From positions 1-11,876 of the forward strand of contig VKHC01000153.1 in assembly GCA_015143735.1 (NCBI GenBank): 11,876 nucleotides of DNA. Reading direction: 5' to 3'. Below are positions 1-7,478 of this stretch, piece by piece. Position numbers and translations under genes: made by a program. The DNA is from Synura sp. LO234KE (lineage: Eukaryota > Sar > Synurophyceae > Synurales > Mallomonadaceae). Position 1 is the first letter of the stretch; the number at the start of each line of letters is the position of its first letter. Below the pieces are notes generated by a model. It searched no databases and had not been told where the DNA came from. It saw nothing but the letters and a program-made list of their open reading frames with translations.

Positions 1-104
1 CGCCCAAAGACACATTTCTTAAGGGTTTATGTTGAACTATTTTCCAGATTTTTACCATATCCGTATTTTAGAGCCTGTATCAAACCCGGCGCCTACTCTT
101 TGCT

Positions 105-275
105 TGCGCGGAATTTTAGTAATTACTCCGGGTGAAGGCACCTGGAGCTCCCCACTCGATCACGGGCGGGCTTGCCAGTTGGTACATGGGGAGTGGTTTT
201 TTCGGTGGGAGGTGCGGTGGTTTTCGTCTCACTTCTGTTAGTCCTCTAACTGTCCCCGCCGTAATTAACTATAAG
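105..275 (+). repeat. Dispersed repeat, copy A
   Basis: This stretch matches the minus strand of about 9996-10180. The best segment is 135-163, which begins GGCACCTGGAGCTCCCC. Its partner there differs by three transitions in 27 bases. A second matching segment covers TTGCCA..GTTGGTACATGG and the T-run followed by GGTGG/GGCGG at 173-216. The flanking similarity is weaker and has gaps, ending near a shared CGTAATTA at about 260-267. A 70-codon open frame (29-241) runs through the block, but it shows no recognisable domain and I do not call it a gene. The family is not identified; the copy is probably a fragment of a non-autonomous element. Confidence 0.6.
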
Positions 276-301
276 ATTTTCCGGAAATTTCAGTAATTAC
301 T
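110..301 (+). repeat. Near-identical 18-19 bp direct repeats around repeat A
   Basis: GGAATTTTAGTAATTACT at 110-127 recurs as GGAAATTTCAGTAATTACT at 283-301, one substitution and one insertion apart. The two copies flank the conserved core of repeat A. They could be diverged target-site duplications or terminal direct repeats of an inserted element. The AT-rich sequence makes a chance match possible. Confidence 0.4.
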
Positions 302-582
302 AGTAGTACGTCAACGGAAAGAACGAGGAGGAGTATGATTGCTTCTTCGTGTTAATTTGTTTGTGATAATTATTGCCGAAATACTATTTGCACCCAAAGA
401 GCTAGGGGGTGGTCAATATGAATTAGTTATTTTTTTGTGTGCCAAAATCCTTTTGTCCTCATTTCTATGAATACTGGCAAACGGGACGCAGCAGTTTAAT
501 CGGTTTGCCTCCTCGTCATTGTCAGTAGCTAGTACTATCCCTTTTCAACTACCACTAGTACTACAACTACCACTATCTCTTT
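302..582. other. Unassigned spacer left of LEO1
   Basis: No coding frame or RNA gene is seen here. The only structure is a short direct repeat: CAACTACCACTA occurs at 546-557 and again at 564-575. Confidence 0.5.
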
Positions 583-837
583 ATGTTCAGATGTTTATTC
601 TCTTTCCTATCATCTCTGCTATTAACACGAGGACGCGCAAGGAAAAATTATTATTATTTATCTCCTACAGGGGTTGAACACAGGCGGTTCTTGTCCTCTG
701 ACGAGCGACATGGAATAATCCTCCTTTATCTTGGAGTGGGGCTCTGTGGCATCATTTTTCACGTCACCAGTGAGGCTATAACCGTCCATGAAATCGCACA
801 ACTACAGAATCAACGTGTAACGGAGAGGGTCACCTAA
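583..837 (+). CDS. Possible small membrane protein, unrecognised (84 aa)
   Basis: This is an ATG-initiated open frame of 84 codons that ends 28 bases beyond the convergent LEO1 stop codon. The predicted peptide has a hydrophobic N-terminus (residues 1-14, FSFLSSLLL), then a basic and tyrosine-rich stretch (RGRARKNYYY), then a second hydrophobic segment at about 46-59 (IILLYLGVGLCGII). That would fit a small two-pass or hairpin membrane protein. No family is recognised, no splice sites support it, and a frame of this length is not rare by chance. It may simply lie in the 3' region of LEO1 transcripts. Confidence 0.18.
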   Translation: MFRCLFSFLSSLLLTRGRARKNYYYLSPTGVEHRRFLSSDERHGIILLYLGVGLCGIIFHVTSEAITVHEIAQLQNQRVTERVT

Positions 838-865
838 GACTACTGCTATGACCAGCGACCACCCA

Positions 866-2293
866 TTACTCATCGCTCTCATCACTATCAACAATCGCCC
901 GTCTTGATCGCTTCCTCGCCCCAACTTGAACGGACAGGTCTGCATTCGTTTCACTTTCTTCCATAGCGGCGCGCGCCACCGAGTCCGTAGACCCGTGATC
1001 GTCCCCTTCGCCTCCCACTCCCCCGGCACCACTCGATATCCCAGCAGTTGATTTTGATTTGTAATTCTCACGCACCGCAAGGGCCGCGTTATCTCCCTCG
1101 TCTTCATTTCGCTCATCCTCGTGTTGCTCAACACTCTTCAAGACAGCAGTTTTCCTCTTTTCCTGAAAGCCGTCTTCTTCTTCGTCGCCTTCGTCCTCGC
1201 TACCTACACTTTCCCCACCCTCCTCTGCCTCTTCCTCATATTCATCGTCGTCTTCCTCCTCCTCTTCCTCCTCGTCAACCTGTGGACCAAACTCAAGTTA
1301 AAGACGTGAATAGATGCTAAGATATTGAATTCAAATAAGCAATTCTACATATGATATATTCCTTTAATTATGGATTATGCATCAATATATAAACCCACCG
1401 GTCGCGAGTCTCGTGGAGCTCTCTTCATCGCCTTAAACGATTTACCACTCAAGCCCTTTTTTATTGCGGTCAAATTTACGCTATCCAAATTGTTTCCATC
1501 TTCTTCGAGTCCTTCTTCTAGAAATCGGGGTGACATGAAAGATAACGATCCTCTTCTACTATTTCCATTCCCAGCTGATCCTTCCAACTGAGCCTTCTCC
1601 TTTCTTTGCCGTTTGAACTCTTCATTATCTCTCTTTATTCGTGCTTCTCTCTCCTTCTCCGGATTGGCCGGGATTTCGCTAGCATCTCGCCGAGCCACTC
1701 TGGGGGAACGGAAGGTTAGATAGAACAGTATTGCAAAGAACGTAGGTTACCCTCTTCCTTTCTCCAGTTGGCTATTAATTTGACTTGAAATCTTCGCATG
1801 CTCTAGTGAATCGACTGAAGCGGGATGGATATTTAACCTATGCTCAATCGAGGAAACACTTTCGAAGTTGATGCCAGTATTGGAAACAGTTTGAGCAAAA
1901 ATCACGCTAGATCAAAGAATGTTAAAATGAATCAAAATAACTGAAGCGGCCATCATCTCACGAGTTCTTTAAGGGCACAATATCGCCTTGATAAGCCTCA
2001 TCACCGACCAGTATTTGATAGGATCCATCACTCCACTTCACCACCCGAGCGTTGCTCTCCTTTATTTTCGCACCATTTTCATCTAATACAGGCTGCATCA
2101 TGTTATCAACTTTATACCTCCATCGTATTACAGACGAAATTTTTGATTCTGCCTGCTGCTTATCGTCGAAAGATATTTCATCGAATGGGTGCGGTTCAAA
2201 TCTTAAGAATTGGGGCATCTTGACAAGCAATTTTATGTTCTGCGACGGAATTTTTTTCACCGTAGGAACTAAATTTGCCTCCGCTAATTTCAT
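866..2293 (-). CDS. LEO1: RNA polymerase-associated protein LEO1 (Paf1 complex subunit), 4 exons, 400 aa
   Basis: Leo1 is a nuclear subunit of the Paf1 complex, which travels with RNA polymerase II and supports elongation and histone H2B/H3 modification. Exons (minus strand) are 2293-1962, 1906-1751, 1699-1399 and 1279-866. The introns are 1961-1907 (55), 1750-1700 (51) and 1398-1280 (119), all GT-AG. Joining them gives one open frame of 400 codons. Family hallmarks appear in order: LVKMPQFLRFEPHPFD (23-38), IRWR (56-59), ESNARVVKWSDGS (79-91), LNIHPASVDSLEHAKI (135-150), a charged EKEREARIKRDNEEFKRQ coiled-coil-like stretch (177-194), LTAIK (239-243), a strongly acidic tract (265-299) and the basic-acidic tail ARKRSRRAIVDSDESDE. 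The exon 2 core is shared with animal Leo1 as recalled by eye. The usual long acidic N-terminal region is absent. Start: the first in-frame ATG. An upstream TTCTAG at 2309-2304 could be an acceptor for an extra 5' exon, but no good candidate exon is seen before the divergent neighbour. The function is near certain; the N-terminus is less so. Confidence 0.92.
1165..1279 (-). repeat. Polypurine tract coding the acidic region of LEO1
   Basis: The coding (minus) strand here is almost all A and G (GAG/GAA/GAC codons), so the plus strand is a long CTC/TTC run. It encodes the Glu/Asp-rich region of Leo1 exon 4. Such a tract is prone to slippage, so its length may vary between strains. Confidence 0.7.
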
Positions 2294-2495
2294 CACTTTG
2301 TAAACTAGAAGAAATAACAATTCATCTATTATATAATATTATATAATTGTTATGGTACTCTTGGAAAAAAAAATTGTGTGAAAATGAAAACATCCACAGT
2401 GAACTTTTTTCCCTTTTTATCCTCGTTAATTCGTGTTTAATTGAACCTCAATAGTCAAAAGAACAATCAATTATATTTTAGAGTTTGGAGAGTAA
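2294..2495. promoter_or_regulatory. Putative bidirectional promoter between LEO1 and the MTHFR-like gene
   Basis: Only 202 bases separate two divergent start codons. The gap is strongly AT-rich. It contains TATA-like strings facing both ways: the palindrome at 2328-2347, about 35-55 bases before the LEO1 ATG, and TTATATTTTA at 2471-2480, about 16-25 bases before the other ATG. A run of nine A residues lies at about 2366-2374. The 5' leaders would have to be very short. That the gap drives both genes is inferred from spacing and composition; no factor-binding site is recognised. Confidence 0.6.
2328..2347. repeat. Perfect 20-bp AT palindrome
   Basis: ATTATATAATATTATATAAT equals its own reverse complement. 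It offers a TATATAA-type box in each direction within the shared promoter and could also extrude as a cruciform. Confidence 0.85.
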
Positions 2496-3877
2496 ATGCC
2501 GCTATCTTTTCTGGATGATATCACTACCATCCTAAAAGATCCTTCAAGACCATGCTTCTTCTTTGGATCCACTCCACCTCGGGAAGGAACGTCTGCTGAA
2601 AAAGCCTTAAAAACATCTGAGAAGTTCGCTTCAAGAAGTGCTGTACTAGCAATTGATGGATTCATAATCTATGATATACAAGATGAGTCCAGTAGGAATG
2701 ATGTGGAGAGACCATTTCCATTCAGAAAAACAATTGACTCCTCTTATTATGCCTCATTGATTACCAAGGTGTCTGGTCGTCCTTGCGTTGTATACAAAAG
2801 CGTTGTTGAGGAAAGTATTGAATCTTACAGCCAATGGCTCGATAAAGCATGTCAAACTTATGAGCATACTGCCTATACTCTGGTCGGAGCAGCTTCGTCC
2901 AAACTACAATATAAGGGCCCCAACTTAGCAGAAGCTGCTGTATTCACCAAAAGTCGCAATACTTGTTCGTTTGGATGCGTCTGTATTCCGGAGCGTCATA
3001 TGTCCAAAGGTGGTGAAGCTCTCAACATGATCCGCAAGATTCAATGGGGTGCGGAATGGTTCATCACCCAAGGAGTCTACGCAGTTGAACCTGTATCTAA
3101 ATTAATTAACGAATACGGAGACCTGTGCAAAGAACACGGCATTGTACCCAAAAAAGTAGTGCTTACCTTTGCTCCTTGTGGAAGACCAAAAACGATGAAT
3201 TTCTTGAAATGGCTCGGAATATATGTGCCAGTAGCCGTCGAGGAGAGAATCTTAACGGCTAACAATCCTGTACTGGAATCAGTTACAATGCTGCAAGAGT
3301 TGCTAACTGAACTATTGAAGGCTACTGCTAATTCAGGAGTGCCTCTGGGTATAAATGTGGAGTCTTTATCACTCTATAAAGAAGAAATCGATGCGGCGCA
3401 TTCGCTGTTTCAACACTTACAAGTAAGATACGCTTAATTACACATATGGTTCATCAGAAATAAGTTACTTTCCGCATCTAAAACTCGGTTTCCTTTTCAT
3501 TGTTTGTGTTGCTGTTCTAGGCCACTCTATTGGATGCGCGTGGATCCCCTTGGGCAGTGCGCTGGTTTTGCGTTGTTCAGTCCCGACTACTCGCCAACAA
3601 GTTAAAGCGAGGGGAAAGTGCCACAGCCTCGGCCCTGATTGCACCTGAAACTGGTCTAGCTCAAAAGGACTTGAAGGACCCGTCAGATAGTGCAGTGGTG
3701 CTTAATGGTCACCATGGTGGGGCTCTTGATAACGCTACTCTACCTACCCCAATCTCACCTCCAGCTGTGGATACAGACAAGGTTCAGCTGTCCCGACAGT
3801 CACTTGTGTTCACCGTTATTCTTTCCCTAGGATTAGGGATTGTCATCGGACGTACCCTCCCCAGACTTGGTCGTTGA
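2496..3877 (+). CDS. Methylenetetrahydrofolate-reductase-like flavoprotein with C-terminal membrane anchor, 2 exons, 427 aa
   Basis: Exon 1 is 2496-3422 and exon 2 is 3521-3877. The 98-base intron (GTAAGA...TTCTAG) is in phase 0. Without splicing the frame stops four codons into the intron. The start is fixed by a TAA directly before the ATG. Residues about 18-308 resemble the MTHFR (FAD-linked oxidoreductase) TIM barrel: FFFGSTPPR (21-29, cf. FEFFPP), YDIQDE (59-64), RPFPF (72-76), TLVGAASS (128-135), CIPERH (163-168, cf. YPE.H) and KIQWGAEWFITQ (181-192, cf. the family's K..GA..iiTQ). By eye the E. coli MetF Glu28 and Asp120 positions are Gly24 and Ala132, while the TQ glutamine is kept. 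True MTHFR activity is therefore doubtful, and it resembles the divergent branch that includes mycobacterial-type enzymes. Residues 340-400 are a low-complexity linker. Residues 404-419 (LVFTVILSLGLGIVIG) are hydrophobic and are followed by RTLPRLGR, which suggests a tail anchor facing the cytosol. Family confidence is good; substrate unknown. Confidence 0.85.
3423..3520 (+). other. Spliceosomal intron of the MTHFR-like gene
   Basis: The donor CAA|GTAAGATA and acceptor TTCTAG|GCC flank 98 bases with a pyrimidine-rich 3' part (TTTCCTTTTCATTGTTTGTGTTG). Retention would end the protein after VRYA and remove the membrane anchor, so splicing decides between a soluble and an anchored product. Confidence 0.85.
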
Positions 3878-4450
3878 ACTGCTGTTGTGTGTTAGGGATT
3901 GGTGCATGCATTGGGCACGATAGCCGCTACTACCTCAATCAAGTTCTAATATTTTTGTTGCCCATTCGCCACGCTTGAGGGGCTTGCTTCTTCCATAGCA
4001 TTTTTAATTATCTTTCCTTAATAGTTAGTTAGGTTATATTTATTCAACATTTTGCTCATCCTTTTGGCTCGCTTCTGGGGAATCTTCCAAAAAGCACTAT
4101 GTCTTCTCAATTCTTAAAAGATTGAATGAATTTCGACTAATTTCAGTTTTTTAATCATTATGTTGATTTGGTCTGCTATTTTTACCCTTTCTACTTGTGT
4201 TTCATAGAAATATGCACACACCCTCGTCTGGTGGAAGAGTGCAGTTGGCACCACCAGGGCATCAGCTTGATACGTTGAAAGAAATTCGTGTTCTGGTTCC
4301 TTTCGTTGTACGAAGATCCTAGCCACTGGTAATACTAAGCAAGCACGGTACAAATGATAACGCACTATCCACGGATTTTTCTCAAAAATCTTACATTATA
4401 ATCACCATAAGCAAGTGGACATGAGGCAGTGCATAAAAGATATCAAATAA
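3878..4450. other. 3' flank with two opposing short open frames, unassigned
   Basis: No gene is recognised. On the minus strand 4365-4114 is open for 83 codons from a GTG, directly after an AG that could be an acceptor. On the plus strand 4212-4322 is an ATG frame of 36 codons just after a good acceptor-like TACTTGTGTTTCATAG (ending at 4207). Both translations look protein-like in composition, but neither connects to a partner exon and no domain is seen. Confidence 0.3.
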
Positions 4451-4895
4451 GTGGCAGCACATGAGCCAACTCATCTGGTATGCCACGTGACCCCCCTGCT
4501 GTGGGGGAAGGGGGAGGAGGTACTAGCAGGTCGTAGTGCGGAAAGACCGCTGTTCCCACAGCGATGAGTGGTATGCTGCGAAGTCCCCAACTAGGTAGTA
4601 GGGGACGCAACACCCATTCCTACCACTAAAGAAACCCCACACACTACACCATGGTAGCAACGGGGGGGGGGTAATAAGGTAGCTACGCCAGTAAGAGTAA
4701 TTGGGGCGCAGTATAGTAAATACGTAGCGCGTAGCTAGTGCGTCGGTGCAGCAAGAAAATCGTCCTACAAAATCTAAAATAATATTCCACACGTAGTGTG
4801 GTTAAAAACCACAAAAATCCATGGAACTAACCCAGATAAAAACAAATCTGGTCCACCACCTGTATCTGGCACTATGGTGTTTGTTGTGGTCCACC
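4451..4895. mobile_element. Hairpin-rich block, possible non-autonomous element
   Basis: The left end folds as GTGGCA (4451-4456) with TGCCAC (4481-4486), enclosing ATGAG/CTCAT (4461-4474). It is followed at once by CCCCC-TGCTGT-GGGGG (4492-4507). The right end carries CCACAC-GTA-GTGTGG (4787-4801), an overlapping TGGTT-AAA-AACCA (4799-4811), and CCAGAT/ATCTGG (4832-4851). GGTCCACC occurs at 4850-4857 and 4888-4895. A run of ten G residues sits at 4662-4671. No clear terminal inverted repeats, transposase or Helitron end is seen. The block is GC-richer than its flanks. Calling it a mobile element is inference. Confidence 0.3.
4484..4489. promoter_or_regulatory. CACGTG box
   Basis: CACGTG is a palindromic E-box/G-box core that overlaps the right arm of the first hairpin. 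There is no nearby gene start, so it may be chance. Confidence 0.2.
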
Positions 4896-5450
4896 TTAAT
4901 ACAACCTAATATTTACATAAAAGCTTCAGATATAAATATATATATATATGATCGTCAATAACTTAAAATACACCTGTATTCCGTCCTCATCATTCTTGGA
5001 GGAGGTTGATGCATCATAGTAAACAACACCCGATACTGTGACGAAGTGCGCCAAATCAGAATCCGTATTAGTAATGCGAGGAGGATATTAAGAGGGAGGT
5101 AAAGATAATTTAATGATTCATCATCATCAGTATCACCAAAAAATTCCTGTTTCCATCGCAATATCTTATTTTTTTGGCAATTTGAACACTTACTTAAAAT
5201 GTGCTATCTTTTATTGTAAAATATTTCAAGTCGAAAAACGTAAATATTTATTTGCAGCAGGCCACTACATGGAAAATATCTGTCAGGAGGCTATCTAAAG
5301 GCATTTTCGTTATTTGTATTTTCGTGGTCAAGATATTTATGGTAACTAGATGATTTTTAAAAATCAAACCAGATGCATCTACCACGGAAATATAAATTTT
5401 GATTTTTAGCTACAAATGGATTATCTGTAGCTGGATTTTGGTGCACCGAT
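4896..5450. repeat. AT-rich spacer with (TA)n tract
   Basis: An alternating TA tract lies at about 4930-4949 (ATATAAATATATATATATATGA). A small CAT/TCA run (TTCATCATCATCAG) is at about 5118-5131. No coding frame or RNA gene can be supported. Confidence 0.5.
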
Positions 5451-5611
5451 GTGAAGGCGGCGCAGGCGAGAACTAGATAACAGACTCCGACCTTAAATTC
5501 CCAGTAAGTTGATCTGGCAACGCTGTGGTCTCCACCAAAACGTGGGGAGCCTGCTATTGAGGAGTGTCTCCACCAAGAGAATCCAGCAACTTGGTCAAGA
5601 CCCGATGCCAT
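5357..5611 (-). CDS. Unrecognised open frame (84 aa), doubtful
   Basis: This ATG-started frame has 84 codons. Its peptide has Gly/Ser/Arg-rich and Trp-containing stretches and a hydrophobic segment (VGVCYLVLACAAF, about 42-54). It overlaps two direct copies of GTCTCCACCAA (5528-5538 and 5566-5576), which places it in repeat-like DNA. No family is recognised and there is no splice support. It may be a chance frame or part of an element. Confidence 0.12.
   Translation of the reverse strand: MASGLDQVAGFSWWRHSSIAGSPRFGGDHSVARSTYWEFKVGVCYLVLACAAFTSVHQNPATDNPFVAKNQNLYFRGRCIWFDF
5528..5576 (+). repeat. Direct repeat GTCTCCACCAA, 38-bp period
   Basis: Two exact 11-base copies start at 5528 and 5566. 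The sequence between them shares little else with the flank. Confidence 0.5.
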
Positions 5612-5683
5612 CCTGCGACGAAGGTTTGGGCTAAAATATGCGCACCGGTTTCTCTTCTGACGAGCACTGTGATTGTTCTATCC

Positions 5684-5705
5684 CCACCACCACCACCACC
5701 ACCAC
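5684..5705 (+). repeat. (CCA)n microsatellite
   Basis: About seven consecutive CCA units. In the minus-strand frames this produces the poly-Trp run that inflates an otherwise unsupported open frame. Confidence 0.9.
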
Positions 5706-7097
5706 TCTGGTGCGGTTATGCTGGAAAGGTTGGGGTGAGCGGAGTCAGCGATGAACCTCGGCTTCTCCAACGATTTCTCAACGGTCAGAAGCTCCACCCA
5801 GAATGGGTAATAATTTGACCCAGGGAGCTTCCACCCCCAAGGTAGCGATATTTGGCACCTGAGTAGGGGAGGAGTACCCCAGACGACCATGAGAGAGTTC
5901 GTCAGAACCAATCCTGGAAGAAAATACGCCCCTGTTCTTCGAGGGCCAATCGGTCCCAATGAGCGTGCGCAGGGTACACGTCTGTCGCACTTGCTCGTAG
6001 CAATATCCTGGACGCACGAATCTCATTCATTCCTCCTGCAGCGCAGGGTTCAATCCGCTATGCCTAAGTAGAAGTGGCTGTGCCCACAGCTCTTCACGTA
6101 GAAACTTTTGTCTGGGAGACCTTGCTGAGCTTCGTACTACTAAGGAAAACCAACAGGTGTTGTGACAACGATTGATCCGAAAGAGACCCAGCACTTGCTA
6201 CTATAAAGGAATTGCTCGGCGGCTCAAAAGAAATGGTGAAATTGTTGCAGAATTGTTACTCGTCATTTTTACTACCTTTTAGAGCTTTTAGGGCTTGCAA
6301 TGTCGTTGTTCAAGGAAGCCCATAATGCCTGCTTAGTGGATTCGGTAATAAAATTACGGGTATTGTCTACGCTTCCATTCGCGCCCAAACTTGGATGCAA
6401 ATTAAGGCGCAGATGATCTACGTAGGTGCTCTTCGATGTCTTCTCAGAAGTGGGGGGATTCCCAGAGATAAATATTTGGGGTAAATCACAGTACTATGAA
6501 GCTTGCTTGGGAAGTTTTGTATTCTCTGAAAAATTTAAAAAAAATCGTACCTGTTGGGAGTTGGCTTGCTAATCATCACAAGACTGGTGCAATGCATTGG
6601 GGACGCGAGTGGTCGCCAACGCCGACACTCCTGAGTCGCTCCTTGAACAAGATTTTTTGACGGTTATGTGAATATTTCGAATAACTGCCACTCATAGTCT
6701 GCAACTTGAGCTCTTAGCACGGCACAAAAATAAGCCGGTGAATTTCTGCATTCAGGTCGTCCAAATTGCATGCTCGCTCTACTCAGGGAAAAGATTGCTG
6801 CACTCTTCTTTTCAAATTCGCACTGAACCCGGGTTCTTTCCTCGAATGCCAGTTAGATTAGTGCTCGTTAACCACAGAAGCACTTGGAGAGTCAGTGCTC
6901 ATAAATGAATTTTTTGAAAAATCTATATTCAATTAAATTTTTAGCCGCTTGCCGTCAGCTGTTTCAGGATATTAAGTTGACTGGGGGGAGCTGCTCCTCA
7001 TTGTCCGAGCCACCGGGAATTCATGACAGCAATCTTCTCCGCCTTTAAAACGATTCGCCAAGTATGACCACGTTAGATTTTTTCTGTTAATTTCTAG
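5706..7097. other. Unassigned intergenic region
   Basis: The first part (to about 6130) is GC-richer and has overlapping short frames on both strands without domains. From about 6130 to 7097 the composition is mixed, with no frame longer than about 60 codons that looks coding. A short stretch, TGGTGCAATGCATTGGGGACG (6587-6607), resembles the 3' flank of the MTHFR-like gene at 3901-3920 (TGGTGCATGCATTGGGCACG), but the match does not extend. Confidence 0.4.
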
Positions 7098-7113
7098 TTG
7101 AAGAAATCGATTT

Positions 7114-7383
7114 TTGTCGAAGCTTTCGATTCCCGAAGGGTTTGGAGATCGAAAATTTAAAGGCTTACTAAATGATAACGAGAGAAGAATTAATATCATA
7201 TTGAATTCGTCTGAGTCGAAACCGCTTAGACCTAGAGTAGAAAAATGCTATGATGTGGATCGGGACGAAAACTGCCTAGCGTTTTTAAAACTATCACCCG
7301 GCGAAGAAGAACTCCGATCGGCCATCATAATGCTAGCTACTGGGAGGGGACGAACTAGTTCGCATCAAGATTTGGGACTATAG
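7114..7383 (+). CDS. Unrecognised open frame, possible exon (about 89 codons)
   Basis: This frame is open from after a TGA at 7099 to a TAG at 7381-7383. The translation is rich in charged residues (GDRKFKGLLNDNERR, CYDVDRDENC, SPGEEELRS) and reads like protein, but it has no early ATG; the first methionine codon is near the end. If real, it would need a 5' exon joined through an acceptor after 7101. An AG at 7121-7122 is possible, but the TTTCTAG at 7091-7097 would leave an in-frame stop. It is convergent with the aldolase-like gene. No family is recognised. Confidence 0.15.
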   Translation: MSKLSIPEGFGDRKFKGLLNDNERRINIILNSSESKPLRPRVEKCYDVDRDENCLAFLKLSPGEEELRSAIIMLATGRGRTSSHQDLGL

Positions 7384-7478
7384 TCTAAATATAGAGAGTG
7401 AATAAATTGCTGACAAATAGAAGAGGGAGAAAAGATTTGTGAGAGTATAAGGGGCTAATTATTTTCAAGCAAGTTATC

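Noticed and set aside
802-1134. Minus-strand frame of 110 codons overlapping the LEO1 C-terminus
   Set aside because: It lies in another frame than the supported LEO1 exon and has no family features.
1048-1320. Plus-strand frames of 62-90 codons rich in Pro/Leu/Phe
   Set aside because: They are the antisense of the purine-rich acidic tract of LEO1 exon 4, so their openness is a composition effect.
5678-5959. Minus-strand frame of 93 codons ending in poly-Trp
   Set aside because: The Trp run comes from the (CCA)n microsatellite, and the rest has no domain and overlaps another frame.
6040-6064. tRNA-like B box GGTTCAATCC
   Set aside because: The surrounding bases do not pair as a T-arm (CAGGG against CGCTA), and no A box, anticodon arm or acceptor stem is found upstream.
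6589-6606. Short similarity to 3901-3920 suggesting a duplicated 3' end of the MTHFR-like gene
   Set aside because: About 20 bases match with one gap, and the flanks do not align on either side.
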